Assembly (NCBI RefSeq): GCF_012516315.1
Contig: NZ_CP051185.1
Coordinates: 4,965,363-5,029,362, forward strand
Source: Limnospira fusiformis SAG 85.79
Lineage (GTDB): Bacteria > Cyanobacteriota > Cyanobacteriia > Cyanobacteriales > Microcoleaceae
Direction of reading: 5' to 3'
DNA length: 64,000 nt
A program made the translations under genes and the position numbers. Every line of letters starts with the position of its first letter. Position 1 is the stretch's first letter. The notes beneath the pieces are model-generated. The model ran no database searches. It was given only the letters and a program-made list of their open reading frames with translations, and had not been told where the DNA came from. Shown piece after piece: positions 29,224 through 38,776 of the stretch.

Positions 29224-30519
29224 GTGTTAGACATTAAACTGATTCGGGAAAATTCACAAGAGATTCAACAACGCCTCAACCGTCGAGGAAACTATGACCT
29301 AGAAGCCATCTTAGAATTAGATGAAAAACGGCGGGAACTTGAACAGCAACGCATTCAACTAGAAACCCGCAGCAACGAGATCGGTAAACTTGTAGGAGAA
29401 AAAATCAAATCTGGAACCGACCCCAAAGGGCCAGAAATTCAAGCATTGAGGGAAGAAGGACAGCAAATCAAGTCCCAGTTAAGTGACTTAGAACCCCAAG
29501 AAAAAGACCTAGAATCGCAAATTACTAGCCTATTACTTCCTTTACCAAACCTTCCTAGTGACACCACCCCAGAGGGAAAAAGTGAAGCCGAAAATGTGGA
29601 AGTACGCCGCTGGGGAGATGAATATAAACTCCAAAATGCCGAGATTTTACCCCATTGGGAAATCGGAGAAAAGCTAGGAATTCTTAACTTTGAACGAGGG
29701 GTAAAGATTGCCCAAAGTCGTTTTGTTAGCTTAGTGGGGGCTGGCGCGGCATTAGAACGCGCATTAGTTCAATTTATGCTGGATACCCACACAGCTAATG
29801 GCTATTTAGAAGTTATACCACCCCTGCTAGTGAATAGTATATCTTTAACTGCTACAGGTCAATTACCTAAATTTGCGGAAGAAAGTTTTAAATGTGCTGA
29901 TGACGATTTATGGTTAATTCCTACTTCAGAAGTTCCGGTAGTTAACCTATATCGTGATGAAATTTTAGAAAGTGAACAACTCCCCATTTATCACTGTTCA
30001 TTTACTCCCTGTTTTCGGCGGGAGGCGGGAAGCTATGGAAAGGATACCAGAGGTCTAATTAGACTGCATCAGTTTAATAAAGTGGAATTGGTGAAATTAG
30101 TACACCCAGAGACTTCGGAGTTAGAACATGAAAAATTAGTGGCGGATGCTGAAGGTATTTTACAGGCTTTAAAATTACCCTATCGTGTGATAGAATTGTG
30201 TACGGGAGATTTGGGATTTGCAGCAGCTAAATGTTATGATTTAGAAGTATGGCTACCTTCAGCAGGAACTTACCGAGAAATTTCGAGTTGTTCTAATGTT
30301 AAAGATTTTCAAGCCAGACGTGCCAATATTCGGTTCCGGGAAGCCAAAGGCGACCCCAAGAAAAAGAAAAAGAAAACGGAGTTTGTTCATGCTTTAAATG
30401 GTTCGGGATTGGCGGTTGGACGAACTATGGCTGCCGTTTTAGAAAACTATCAGCAGCCGGATGGAAGCGTTAAGGTTCCGGAGGTTTTACAGCCTTATTT
30501 GGGGCGAGAGGTTTTGTAA
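29224..30519 (+). CDS. serS: Seryl-tRNA synthetase
   Basis: A 431-residue class II synthetase that charges tRNA-Ser in the cytoplasm. The first about 110 residues form the antiparallel coiled-coil arm that grips the tRNA long arm. Motif 2 is in [20 protein letters not shown] and motif 3 is in [18 protein letters not shown]. It begins with GTG at 29224 after an AGGAAAGA ribosome site. A run of six lysines just before motif 3 (about residues 379-384) replaces the shorter loop usually found there. It appears to be a single-gene transcript. Confidence 0.98.
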   Translation: MLDIKLIRENSQEIQQRLNRRGNYDLEAILELDEKRRELEQQRIQLETRSNEIGKLVGEKIKSGTDPKGPEIQALREEGQQIKSQLSDLEPQEKDLESQITSLLLPLPNLPSDTTPEGKSEAENVEVRRWGDEYKLQNAEILPHWEIGEKLGILNFERGVKIAQSRFVSLVGAGAALERALVQFMLDTHTANGYLEVIPPLLVNSISLTATGQLPKFAEESFKCADDDLWLIPTSEVPVVNLYRDEILESEQLPIYHCSFTPCFRREAGSYGKDTRGLIRLHQFNKVELVKLVHPETSELEHEKLVADAEGILQALKLPYRVIELCTGDLGFAAAKCYDLEVWLPSAGTYREISSCSNVKDFQARRANIRFREAKGDPKKKKKKTEFVHALNGSGLAVGRTMAAVLENYQQPDGSVKVPEVLQPYLGREVL

Positions 30520-30541
30520 AATTTGGCTGGTATGTTAACTT

Positions 30542-30578
30542 AAAAAAAAGAGTGGGGTTTTGCTTAGGCTTAACCCCA
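30542..30578 (-). terminator. Rho-independent terminator between convergent genes
   Basis: A 7-bp stem (TGGGGTT / AACCCCA) is followed on the minus strand by a run of eight T residues (30542-30549). It fits termination of the SMR/GT-C transcript. It may also act, more weakly, on serS from the other side. Confidence 0.75.
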
Positions 30579-30725
30579 AGATAAAAATTAACTTGTTTCT
30601 GAATATCAGCTATTGGTAAAATTTGGTTAGTGAATTGTAAAGATCACCATGAATTTTAAAACACGAATTAGCGAATTTACAGGTTCAATTAATTCTTTAA
30701 CCATAATCTCAACCATAGACATTCT

Positions 30726-31076
30726 TCAGCGAGACATAATAATGATACCAGTAAAAATTAGGGAAAGTCCGATCCACTGATTCAAATCAAATCTTTCACC
30801 AAATAGTAAATTTCCGGCGATCGCAATTAAAGTAAAGCTAATTCCGGCAAAAATTGGATAAGCAGTCGAAACCGGAAGCTGATCTAATGCTTTCGCAAAT
30901 AAAATCACATTAACTCCATAGACCATAATGCCACCGATAAACCAGGGAGAAAGCAACAGAGTTAACAAACTTGGATCGGTAGCTACCAGTCGCGATTTTT
31001 TTAACAGCAGACTACCGACACAGTTATTAATTGCTGCCAAAATCAAAAATCCCCAACCACTTAAATAAAAATTCAT
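30726..31076 (-). CDS. SMR/EmrE-like small membrane transporter
   Basis: A 116-residue protein with four hydrophobic helices, of the EamA/small multidrug resistance class. It has the family-like VSTAYPIFAGISFTLIAIAG in helix 3 and ends LSLIFTGIIIMSR. The EmrE glutamate in helix 1 is not obvious: the equivalent region reads AAINNCVGSLLLKKS. It lies 20 bp downstream of a GT-C-like glycosyltransferase on the same strand. This is reminiscent of ArnE/ArnF flippases beside ArnT, so a lipid-linked sugar flippase role is more likely than drug efflux. Confidence 0.8.
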   Translation of the reverse strand: MNFYLSGWGFLILAAINNCVGSLLLKKSRLVATDPSLLTLLLSPWFIGGIMVYGVNVILFAKALDQLPVSTAYPIFAGISFTLIAIAGNLLFGERFDLNQWIGLSLIFTGIIIMSR

Positions 31077-31096
31077 AGGATACCATTTAACCTAAT

Positions 31097-32749
31097 TTAT
31101 TCTAGCCATTTAGTGTTAATGACTCTGCCGCCAGAGTAATAACCTACTTCCCCAGGTTGAATCCTGTCTTTTATTTGAATGCGAAAAGATTGCATAGTCT
31201 GAAAATCCACATCAGAAATTATAAAGTTTTGGGTTTCTAATCTTTGGTCAAAGGGAATATGCACATTCATAAAATAAGTACCGGGTGATAATAGTTTAAC
31301 CCAGTATTCTCGATCGCCAATGCGGTTAATATTTAAAGCATTCGAGGGATTAATCAAATTGTTAAATGTGGCATTGTTGAGTAATTCAATTTCTGACTCT
31401 GCAAAAAGTTGGCCAGCAGCATATAAGCCATTGCGATAAATATAGACTCCATTTAAGTTGTCTGGTATATTAATTAAAAACATTCTGCGTCCTTGGATTT
31501 CCTGATCAATGCTTTCAATTACTTGTTTAGCTATGTTCCCGGCTAAATTCCAGTTTTGATTAAAGCTATACAAATAATAAGATAAAATGATTGATATAAT
31601 CATGAATTGAATAGCTAAAAGTACACGAAATCTAGCCAGAGAAACACCAATAACTAATACCAATAAAATCACCAAAAATGCCGATGGTAAATATAGGAGT
31701 CTTTCCCCTTCTGTATTGGACAAGGAAATGCGAATATTAATCACAGGTAATAAAGAAGTGCCAAATAATCCTAACAAAAGAATTGCTAATTTTGCAATTA
31801 ATATATAAACCCCTTGTCGGCACAAACAGACGACCACAAAAGTACAAATAATGGTCATGAATATGGCAAAAAATATCACCCAGTTTTCTTCTGGAATATT
31901 AGGAAGTGGGGGAATGATAATTCTGAGGCTAGAAGCCAAACCTCGCTGGATAATGTCAAGATTAAAGTTGGTGTGAACCCCGCTTCCGTAGCCTCCTAAA
32001 AATTGTCTAATTCCCAAGTATCTTAGCCCCAAATAAATTGGCAAAACCGAGGCATACATTAGCGGCAAATATAGTATTTTTAATAAATTAATATAATTGT
32101 TTTTATTCAGGTAATTATATAATTCATATAACAATACTAATCCTGGGTAAATAATGACTGATTCTTTGGATAGTAAACCCAGAAAAAATAGGATATATGA
32201 TATAAAAAATAATCGGTTATTGTCGGTTTCTTTATATTTAAGATAACCACAAAATGCCGCCAAGCCAAAGCAAGTAGCGACGAGATCGGATCTGGCTGAT
32301 ATCCAGGTAACAGCTTCAACATGACTATGAAGAATAATGAAAATAAAGCCGGAGACTAGGGAGAAAATATTAATTAATTTTCCGGCTAGATCTGCACCCC
32401 TAAACAACAGCCGAGACATTGCATAAACCAGAAAAGCATTTAAGCCATGGAAAAATAAGTTGGTGAGGTGATAACCAAGGGGGTTCAGTTCCCACAGTTG
32501 ATAATCAGCAAATAGAGTTAGGGAAATTAGGGGACGAAAAAACACATCTGGTGGGGTTGTCCAGACACCAAATACACCTCTGGTTTTGATTTGATAAATC
32601 CAGTTAAAATCATCCGATAAGAAAAAAGAGTTGATGATGTTTCCATAGGCGATCGCTGTTAAAATCCAGCCAGAAATTAAAGTGATTGCGTGCCATTTTA
32701 ACCAGGAATCCGTCTGGTTTTGGGATTTTATCATTTTGTTTAAAACCAA
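31097..32749 (-). CDS. GT-C-like integral membrane glycosyltransferase
   Basis: A 550-residue protein with about 11-12 predicted helices and a soluble C-terminal domain (about residues 410-550). In the first external loop, SDDFNWIYQIKTRG (about residue 46) supplies the acidic pair typical of GT-C enzymes such as ArnT/PMT/TMTC relatives. LNPLGYHLTNLFFHGLNAFLVY follows in the next loop. These enzymes take sugars from polyprenyl-phosphate carriers on the outer side of the membrane. The gene pairs with the SMR-like gene downstream. The acceptor (lipid, glycan or protein) is not known. Confidence 0.8.
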   Translation of the reverse strand: MVLNKMIKSQNQTDSWLKWHAITLISGWILTAIAYGNIINSFFLSDDFNWIYQIKTRGVFGVWTTPPDVFFRPLISLTLFADYQLWELNPLGYHLTNLFFHGLNAFLVYAMSRLLFRGADLAGKLINIFSLVSGFIFIILHSHVEAVTWISARSDLVATCFGLAAFCGYLKYKETDNNRLFFISYILFFLGLLSKESVIIYPGLVLLYELYNYLNKNNYINLLKILYLPLMYASVLPIYLGLRYLGIRQFLGGYGSGVHTNFNLDIIQRGLASSLRIIIPPLPNIPEENWVIFFAIFMTIICTFVVVCLCRQGVYILIAKLAILLLGLFGTSLLPVINIRISLSNTEGERLLYLPSAFLVILLVLVIGVSLARFRVLLAIQFMIISIILSYYLYSFNQNWNLAGNIAKQVIESIDQEIQGRRMFLINIPDNLNGVYIYRNGLYAAGQLFAESEIELLNNATFNNLINPSNALNINRIGDREYWVKLLSPGTYFMNVHIPFDQRLETQNFIISDVDFQTMQSFRIQIKDRIQPGEVGYYSGGRVINTKWLE

Positions 32750-32855
32750 TTAGAACTTTATTTTAACATCAAATTTATGGTCAGTATACCCATAAAAATT
32801 GACGGCAAATTACCCCGATAGCCAGCTATTAAGATATTAATAGTTCCAGCCAATT

Positions 32856-33290
32856 CTACTGACTAAAATTAATAGAAAATCGCTGTCCTTCGATAGTTCC
32901 AGCCACAAAAATAGAACTAATCTCATTGTGGGAATTATAGCGAATATTGGCAGTTCCGATAACTCCGGGAATTGTCGCCCCAGTAATTGTCATCTCCAAA
33001 CCAGAAGCCGTTTCGCGGGCTATATTACCCGTTAACTTGACCGGATTTTCCCGACTATCCCAAAAGGTTAGTTCAGCATTACCACTGCTATCAACATTAA
33101 TAGAGGCGGCGGTAATAGATTCTTGAAAGCGACTATTAACGGAATAAATCCCACTACCAGTTTGACTAAGTTGCAATTCTCGGCGGGTAGTTTGGGCGCG
33201 CGCCATAGGTGTTGGCATCACGGTTAAAGACCCAGGGGATACCCCTACCAAAATTCCTAGCATAATTAGCCAAAATCGGTGAATATTCAT
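32856..33290 (-). CDS. Secreted protein of unknown function
   Basis: A 144-residue protein not assigned to a family. It has a signal peptide (MNIHRFWLIMLGILVGVSP, with cleavage probably after ARA near residue 32) and then an all-beta looking mature part with regularly spaced short hydrophobic strands. ATG at 33290 is chosen; a TTG at 33308 would add six residues with no ribosome site. It probably acts in the periplasm or outside the cell. It is divergent from the kinase-WD40 gene at 33462. Confidence 0.7.
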   Translation of the reverse strand: MNIHRFWLIMLGILVGVSPGSLTVMPTPMARAQTTRRELQLSQTGSGIYSVNSRFQESITAASINVDSSGNAELTFWDSRENPVKLTGNIARETASGLEMTITGATIPGVIGTANIRYNSHNEISSIFVAGTIEGQRFSINFSQ

Positions 33291-33461
33291 GGTTATTTTT
33301 TTCTGCAAAACTTACCCAACAAGCGATCGCCATTAGGGACAGAACCCCTAATCATCAGATCCATTTATTGACCACTATCTGTCAATCTATTTTATACTGC
33401 ATCAACCTCAAATGATAAAATTTGCGGTATGATATACAATTTAGCACTGGTAGGACATCAG

Positions 33462-34172
33462 ATGATTGACCAACTTTTAGATGGACGGTATCAGATCCTA
33501 GAGATAATCAGGTCGGGGGAATTTGGGAGTACCTATCTAGCCAAAGATACCCGTCGCCCTGGGGAACCTATATGCTTTGTCAAGCATCTACGATTTTTGG
33601 TAGAAGATCCCCAATTATTTAAGAATACTTACCGTCGCTTTCAACAGGAAGCCGAGGTTCTAGAAAAGTTATCCCACCACGACCAAATCCCCCAACTGCT
33701 GGCTTATTTTGAACAAAACCAGGAATTTTATCTGGTCGAATCCTATATAAATGGACAGTCCCTAGCCCAGGAAATTTTACCCGGTCAACCTTTATCAGAA
33801 AATTCGGTAATTGCCATCGTCTCAGAAGTTCTAGAAATCCTGAATTTTGTTCATGATCAAGGAGTAATTCACCGGGATATTAAACCTAGTAATCTGCTGA
33901 GGCGGGATGCAGATCAAAAAATTATGTTATTAGATTTTGGGGCGGTTAAAGAAATTGGTTTTCACCAAAATAATAATCCTCCTACGGCGAGAATTGGCAC
34001 TTTAGAATATATGCCCATCGAGCAATTCGAGTGTAATCCTCGCTTGAATAGCGATATTTATGCCCTGGGAATGATTGCTATTCAAGCATTAACTGGAATG
34101 GCAGCTTATGAATTACGAAAAATCGAGAAAATCATCCGACCAATGCTGGGGAATTATTCTGGCGAGATTTAG
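33462..34172 (+). pseudogene. Kinase half of a frameshifted Ser/Thr kinase-WD40 gene
   Basis: This reading frame encodes the N-terminal kinase domain: GEFGSTYLA glycine loop, FVKHL lysine, HRDIKPSNLLR catalytic loop and LLDFGAVKEIG. It loses homology to its intact neighbour (36323-38743) after ELRK and stops at 34172. Reading one base later from 34124 restores RENHPTNAGELFW, matching RENYHTNPGQLFW in the paralog. The change lies in a five-A run at 34118-34122, as if one base were missing. The start is the ATG at 33462 (GGTAGGA 6 bp upstream), which aligns with the paralog; an earlier ATG at 33429 is less likely. The break could also be an assembly error. Confidence 0.85.
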
Positions 34173-35938
34173 CCATTGTTAGTCCTGAGTTTGCCGAGAT
34201 TATCGATCGCATGGTTAAACCAGACTACCGAGAAAGATATCAGTCAAGCGAGGTAGTTTTGGCAGATATTAATAATCTCAGTAATCCTTCTCAAACTGAT
34301 GCCAATAAACTCGAAAGATACCGAGAAGAAGTTAAGCGCATCGGCAATTATGAAGGGGAAATATCAGTAGTAGGTCGCCAAATTTTAGAAGAGCTACGAG
34401 TGAGTTTACAAATCTCCGAACCCCAAGCCAAAGCCATGGAAGACGAGATTCTTAATCCTTACCGTCGAGATCACCAGAAAGGCGATCGCTATCAACAAGC
34501 CCTGACCGAAGCCATTATACAGCAATATCCATTAGCCAAGAAAACCAGAGCAGAATTAGACCGACTGCAAAAAATGTTGGGAATTTCTGATCAGGATATG
34601 GCTATCATTGAAGCCAATATTTTACAATACCCGTTAACCAGAGAAACCAGAGAAGAATTAAGGCGACTTCAGCAGTTATTAGGTCTTTCCGATGATCATG
34701 TAGCTTTGATAGAGGCTCAAATTTTACCGGAATCTTGGTTAAATCAGATTTTAAGCAAATTAAATCCCGATCGCGATCGTCTTCTGTCCTGGCGTTGGGG
34801 ATTTGTCATTAGTGGAATTATCATAGCTATTATCGGTTTAGGTTGGGGATTATATCAATATAATAACTGGATACAATCCCGAGCACAAGCCGATATTAAA
34901 GAACAACTTGATACCGAAAAAATTGACTATATTCAGTCATTATTAGCCGCCAATAACTATCAAGATTGTATTACCGCTGCCCAAACTTTTCCAGAGTCTT
35001 CACCTCAGTATGCTGTCGCCCAGGAGTTACTCAGCCAATGTCAAGATGTGATTAGCTGGAAACAAGCAAAAGTTAACACATTCCCCATTCATACAGCCGC
35101 CGTCCAGTCAGTTGCTGTCAGTCCTGATGGCAGGATAATTGCTAGTGGCAGCCGAGATAACACCACCAGACTTTGGCATATAGAAACCGGGGAAGTGCTG
35201 CAAAATTTTGTAGGCAATTCATCAGCTATTCTCTCCGTAGATTTTAGTAACGATGGCTTATCATTAGCAGCCGGAACTCAACTATCTCAGGTGATAGAAT
35301 GGAATCTGGAAACCATTGAATGGTATCCCCCATTAGTCGGAGGCTCTCCCATTGAAGCTATACAAATTAGCCCTGATAATAGAGCGATCGCCACCGGAAG
35401 TGCCGATGGTAATGTGCGAGTGTGGAATCGGAGAACTGGGTTAATTTTATATAACAACAATCAGCATTCGACTATTGTGTATTCCGTCGCCTTCACCCCC
35501 AATGGTCGTTGGTTGGTTACGGGTTCAGGGGATGGCAATATTCATATTATTGATTGGCAGATAGATCAGTTACGCCATAGATTCCCAGCACATACCGGAG
35601 AAGTGCGATCGCTTGCGATTACTCCTGATGCTCTGCAAATTATCAGTGGTGGTACAGATAACAATATCAAAATTTGGAACCTAAGAACAGCAGAAGAAGT
35701 GATAACTTTAACAGGTCATAGAGGCGCAGTTCTTTCCGTAGCTGTCAGTCCAGATGGGACACAAATTGCTAGTAGTAGTCGGGATAGAACCGTCAAAATT
35801 TGGAACTTAAAAACTGGGGAATTACTTAATACTTTAACTAACCCTCAAGCCGTAGTTAATTCTCTAGTTTTTGGTATTAACTCCGCCACCTTAATCGGAG
35901 GCACTCAGGATGGAACAGTTGTAGTCTGGCAGCGATAA
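34124..35938 (+). pseudogene. WD40 half of the frameshifted Ser/Thr kinase-WD40 gene
   Basis: This frame continues the kinase from RENHPTNAGELFW through IIDRMVKPDYRERYQ to a helical region with repeated ISxxxxxxxE-type units. A single transmembrane helix (WGFVISGIIIAIIGLGWGLYQ) follows, then seven WD40 repeats forming a propeller. The first in-frame ATG is at 34211, inside the kinase domain, so the piece is unlikely to be translated as a gene on its own. Compared with the paralog it has an extra helical unit (TRETREELRRLQQLLGLSDD) before the membrane helix. Selection seems to have kept the frame intact after the shift, which suggests a recent break or an error. Confidence 0.85.
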
Positions 35939-36322
35939 TCTGGCGTTATGGGGGGGTTCACCATCAGGATTTTAGCCCTGGGGGGGGGGTGGCAACGACA
36001 GACCATTACCCGTAGGGGTATCCAGTCCCCTATACCATCTGAATTGTTGCCGGAAACCCAAGCATTGAAGAGGATTGTAGGCTGCCAAACTTTTTGGTAT
36101 AAGTCTCTCAAAAATTTGCCACAATTTTAGATGTAAATTTTCTCATCAATATGATATTGTAGTAACAGAACTAGTATATTTGAGATAATCAGAACATCAG
36201 AGCGTCTACTTACTACATATCTATCTGAGTCTACTAGACCCGGATAAACTATCGGAAAACGGTTGTAACAATTATAGTGTTACTGTCTACCGGTTGAATT
36301 TACATCAGTATTTATATGGATC
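35939..36322. other. Intergenic region with nested inverted repeats
   Basis: This 384-bp gap between the two kinase-WD40 genes has no credible gene. A G10 run (35980-35989) is followed at once by a nested hairpin at 35991-36051: GGCAAC/GTTGCC outer, CAGA/TCTG middle and TAGGGG/CCCCTA inner. A second imperfect hairpin lies at 36258-36297, with GTAAC/GTTAC arms nested in AACGGT/ACCGGTT. The start codon of the second gene follows at 36323. Promoter, terminator and RNA roles are all possible. Confidence 0.5.
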
Positions 36323-38743
36323 ATGATTGACCAACTTTTAGACAGACGGTATCAAATCCTAGAAGTTATTGAGTCTGGGGATCTAGGTAGTACGTTTTTA
36401 GCAAGAGACACCCGTCGCCCAGGGGAATGCCTCTGCTTTATCAAACATTTGCGACTTTTGGTAGAAGATATCAAGCTGCTGAATATTGCCCGTCGTCGGT
36501 TTCGCCAGGAAGCCAAGATTCTGGAAAAATTATCTAGACATGATCAAATTCCGCAACTTTTAGCTTATTTTGAGGAAAACGAAGAATTTTATCTAGTGGA
36601 GTCTTACACTCCTGGTCATCTCCTCTCTGATGAATTTTGGCCCGGTCATCCCCTATCAGAAAACCTGGTAATTCAGATAATTTACGATGTCCTAGAAATC
36701 CTGACTTTTGTCCATAGATTCGGAGTAATTCACCGAGATATTAAACCTAGTAATTTACTCAGGCGAGACTCGGACGGAAAGTTAATGCTATTGGATTTTG
36801 GGGCGGTTAAAGAAATTAGTTTTAGCCAAAATCATAACCCCCCCACAGGTCCGATTGGAACCATAGAATATATGCCTATTGAGCAGTTCGAGTGTAACCC
36901 CCGCCTCAATAGCGATATTTATGCCGTGGGTATGGTCGCTATTCAAGCCTTAACCGGACTTCCTAGTTATGAATTATCACAACTGCGAGAAAATTATCAT
37001 ACTAACCCAGGACAGTTGTTCTGGAGGCATTTAACTATTGTTAGTTCCGAATTTGCCGACATTATAGATCGCATGGTGCAGTTGGACTATCGGGAAAGGT
37101 ATCAATCGGCGGAAGAGGTTTTAACTGCTTTGCGAACCATGGGCGATCGCAGTCCCACCGATTTTAGTAAACTCCAAACTTACCGAGAAGAAATACAACG
37201 CTGCGCTAGTCATAAAGGTGATATTTCCGTAGTTGGTAGGCAAATTTTGGAGGAACTGCGAGTCACTTTAGAAATATCCAAGGAAGAAGCAGAAGCCTTA
37301 GAAGATGAAATACTTAATCCCTATCGTAAGTATCGTGAGAAGGGAGAACGTTACGAACAGGCATTAATAGCAGCAGTTAAACAGCAATATCCTTTTAGTG
37401 CTGAAACGCAAAGTGAACTAGATAGACTCAAGGAATTGTTAGGTATTTATGATGAAGATGTCGAGGTGATTAAATCTCATGTCTTACCCAAATCTGGGTG
37501 GAGTAAAATCTTAGATATCTTTGGAGATAATCCCCGTACTGAAGTGGCTAATAAACAGCCTAAATCATCCGTCGCTTTTCGTCCGCGCCCGTCTTTTTGG
37601 TTGGTGATTGGGGGTATTTCTTTGGCGATCGCTATGTTACTTTTCCTGTTGTATCAATATCAAAGATGGCAACAGTTACAACTAACCAGAGCCAATCAAC
37701 AACAACTTTATAGCCAACAGTTTGAGACAGTCGCCGATTTGGTACAAGCGGGAAACTACCAAGGTTGTATTACCCAAGCCCAACAAATTCCCGAATCTTC
37801 TAGCTATCATCCCCAAGCACAGACAGTGCTTGAACAATGCCAAAGTGTGGTTAATTGGAAACAGGCAGACCTAACGACTTTGGCAGGTCATACAGCCCCT
37901 GTAATGTCAGTAGCAGCTAGTAATGATGGAGAAATAATTGCTAGTGGCAGTCGGGATAATACTATCAAACTCTGGAATACACAAACCGGGGAAAATATCT
38001 CCACACTCACCGGAGATGGATCGGCTATTCTGTCCGTCAACTTTAGTAGTGATGGCATTGAATTAGCATCAGGGACGGAATTTTGGCGGATTCTGGAATG
38101 GAATTTACAAACCCGAGAATTGTATTTACCATTGGAACACTCAGCCCCAATTTTGACAGTACAAATTAGCCCTAATAATAGAAATATTGCTTCTGGCAGT
38201 GCTGATAATACTGTGCGAGTTTGGGATCGCCGTACCGGACAAGTTTTGTATAACCATACTCAACACTCAGAAACAGTTTATGCGCTGGCTTTTAGTCCTA
38301 ATGGTCGCTGGCTGGTGACGGGTTCAGGCGATCGCACTGTTCATGTTATTGATTTAGAAATGCGTGAGTTACGCCACCGTTTACAAGGACATAACGGAGA
38401 AGTCCGAGCCGTGGCTATTACTCCTGATGGTCAAAATATCATCAGTGGTAGTAGTGATAATACCATAAAAATTTGGGACTTACAAACCGGACAAGAAACC
38501 ATAACCCTCACAGGTCATCAAGGGGAAATTCTCTCCGTAGCCGTCAGTCCCGATGCCTCTCAAATTGCCAGTAGTAGTGGCGATCGCACTGTCAGAATTT
38601 GGAACCGAGCCACCGGAGAGCTACTGAATACCTTAACAGATATTCCCGCCGTCATTAACTCCGTATTTTTCCTTAATGATGACACCTTAATAGGAGGCAG
38701 TCAAAACGGAACCGTTGCTATATGGAGGAGACAGCAATCATGA
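36323..38743 (+). CDS. Ser/Thr protein kinase with C-terminal WD40 propeller
   Basis: An 806-residue membrane-anchored Hanks kinase. Kinase domain about residues 9-270 (GDLGSTFLA, FIKHLR, HRDIKPSNLLR, LLDFGAVKEI). A helical segment follows (about 285-395, including YREEIQRCASHKGDISVVG), then one transmembrane helix (about 427-448), a small helical pair and seven WD40 repeats (about 520-806). The kinase is cytoplasmic and the propeller probably lies across the membrane, where it could bind a partner or ligand. It is a tandem paralog of the broken gene just upstream and aligns over its whole length. Confidence 0.93.
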   Translation: MIDQLLDRRYQILEVIESGDLGSTFLARDTRRPGECLCFIKHLRLLVEDIKLLNIARRRFRQEAKILEKLSRHDQIPQLLAYFEENEEFYLVESYTPGHLLSDEFWPGHPLSENLVIQIIYDVLEILTFVHRFGVIHRDIKPSNLLRRDSDGKLMLLDFGAVKEISFSQNHNPPTGPIGTIEYMPIEQFECNPRLNSDIYAVGMVAIQALTGLPSYELSQLRENYHTNPGQLFWRHLTIVSSEFADIIDRMVQLDYRERYQSAEEVLTALRTMGDRSPTDFSKLQTYREEIQRCASHKGDISVVGRQILEELRVTLEISKEEAEALEDEILNPYRKYREKGERYEQALIAAVKQQYPFSAETQSELDRLKELLGIYDEDVEVIKSHVLPKSGWSKILDIFGDNPRTEVANKQPKSSVAFRPRPSFWLVIGGISLAIAMLLFLLYQYQRWQQLQLTRANQQQLYSQQFETVADLVQAGNYQGCITQAQQIPESSSYHPQAQTVLEQCQSVVNWKQADLTTLAGHTAPVMSVAASNDGEIIASGSRDNTIKLWNTQTGENISTLTGDGSAILSVNFSSDGIELASGTEFWRILEWNLQTRELYLPLEHSAPILTVQISPNNRNIASGSADNTVRVWDRRTGQVLYNHTQHSETVYALAFSPNGRWLVTGSGDRTVHVIDLEMRELRHRLQGHNGEVRAVAITPDGQNIISGSSDNTIKIWDLQTGQETITLTGHQGEILSVAVSPDASQIASSSGDRTVRIWNRATGELLNTLTDIPAVINSVFFLNDDTLIGGSQNGTVAIWRRQQS

Positions 38744-38776
38744 AAAGACTACCCATTGATGATGGGCTATCAACTA

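Noticed and set aside
34118..34130. Programmed ribosomal frameshift
   Set aside because: The A5 run lacks a typical A-AAA-AAG or X-XXY-YYZ slippery heptamer with a clear downstream stem, and the paralog is one frame; a deletion or error is simpler.
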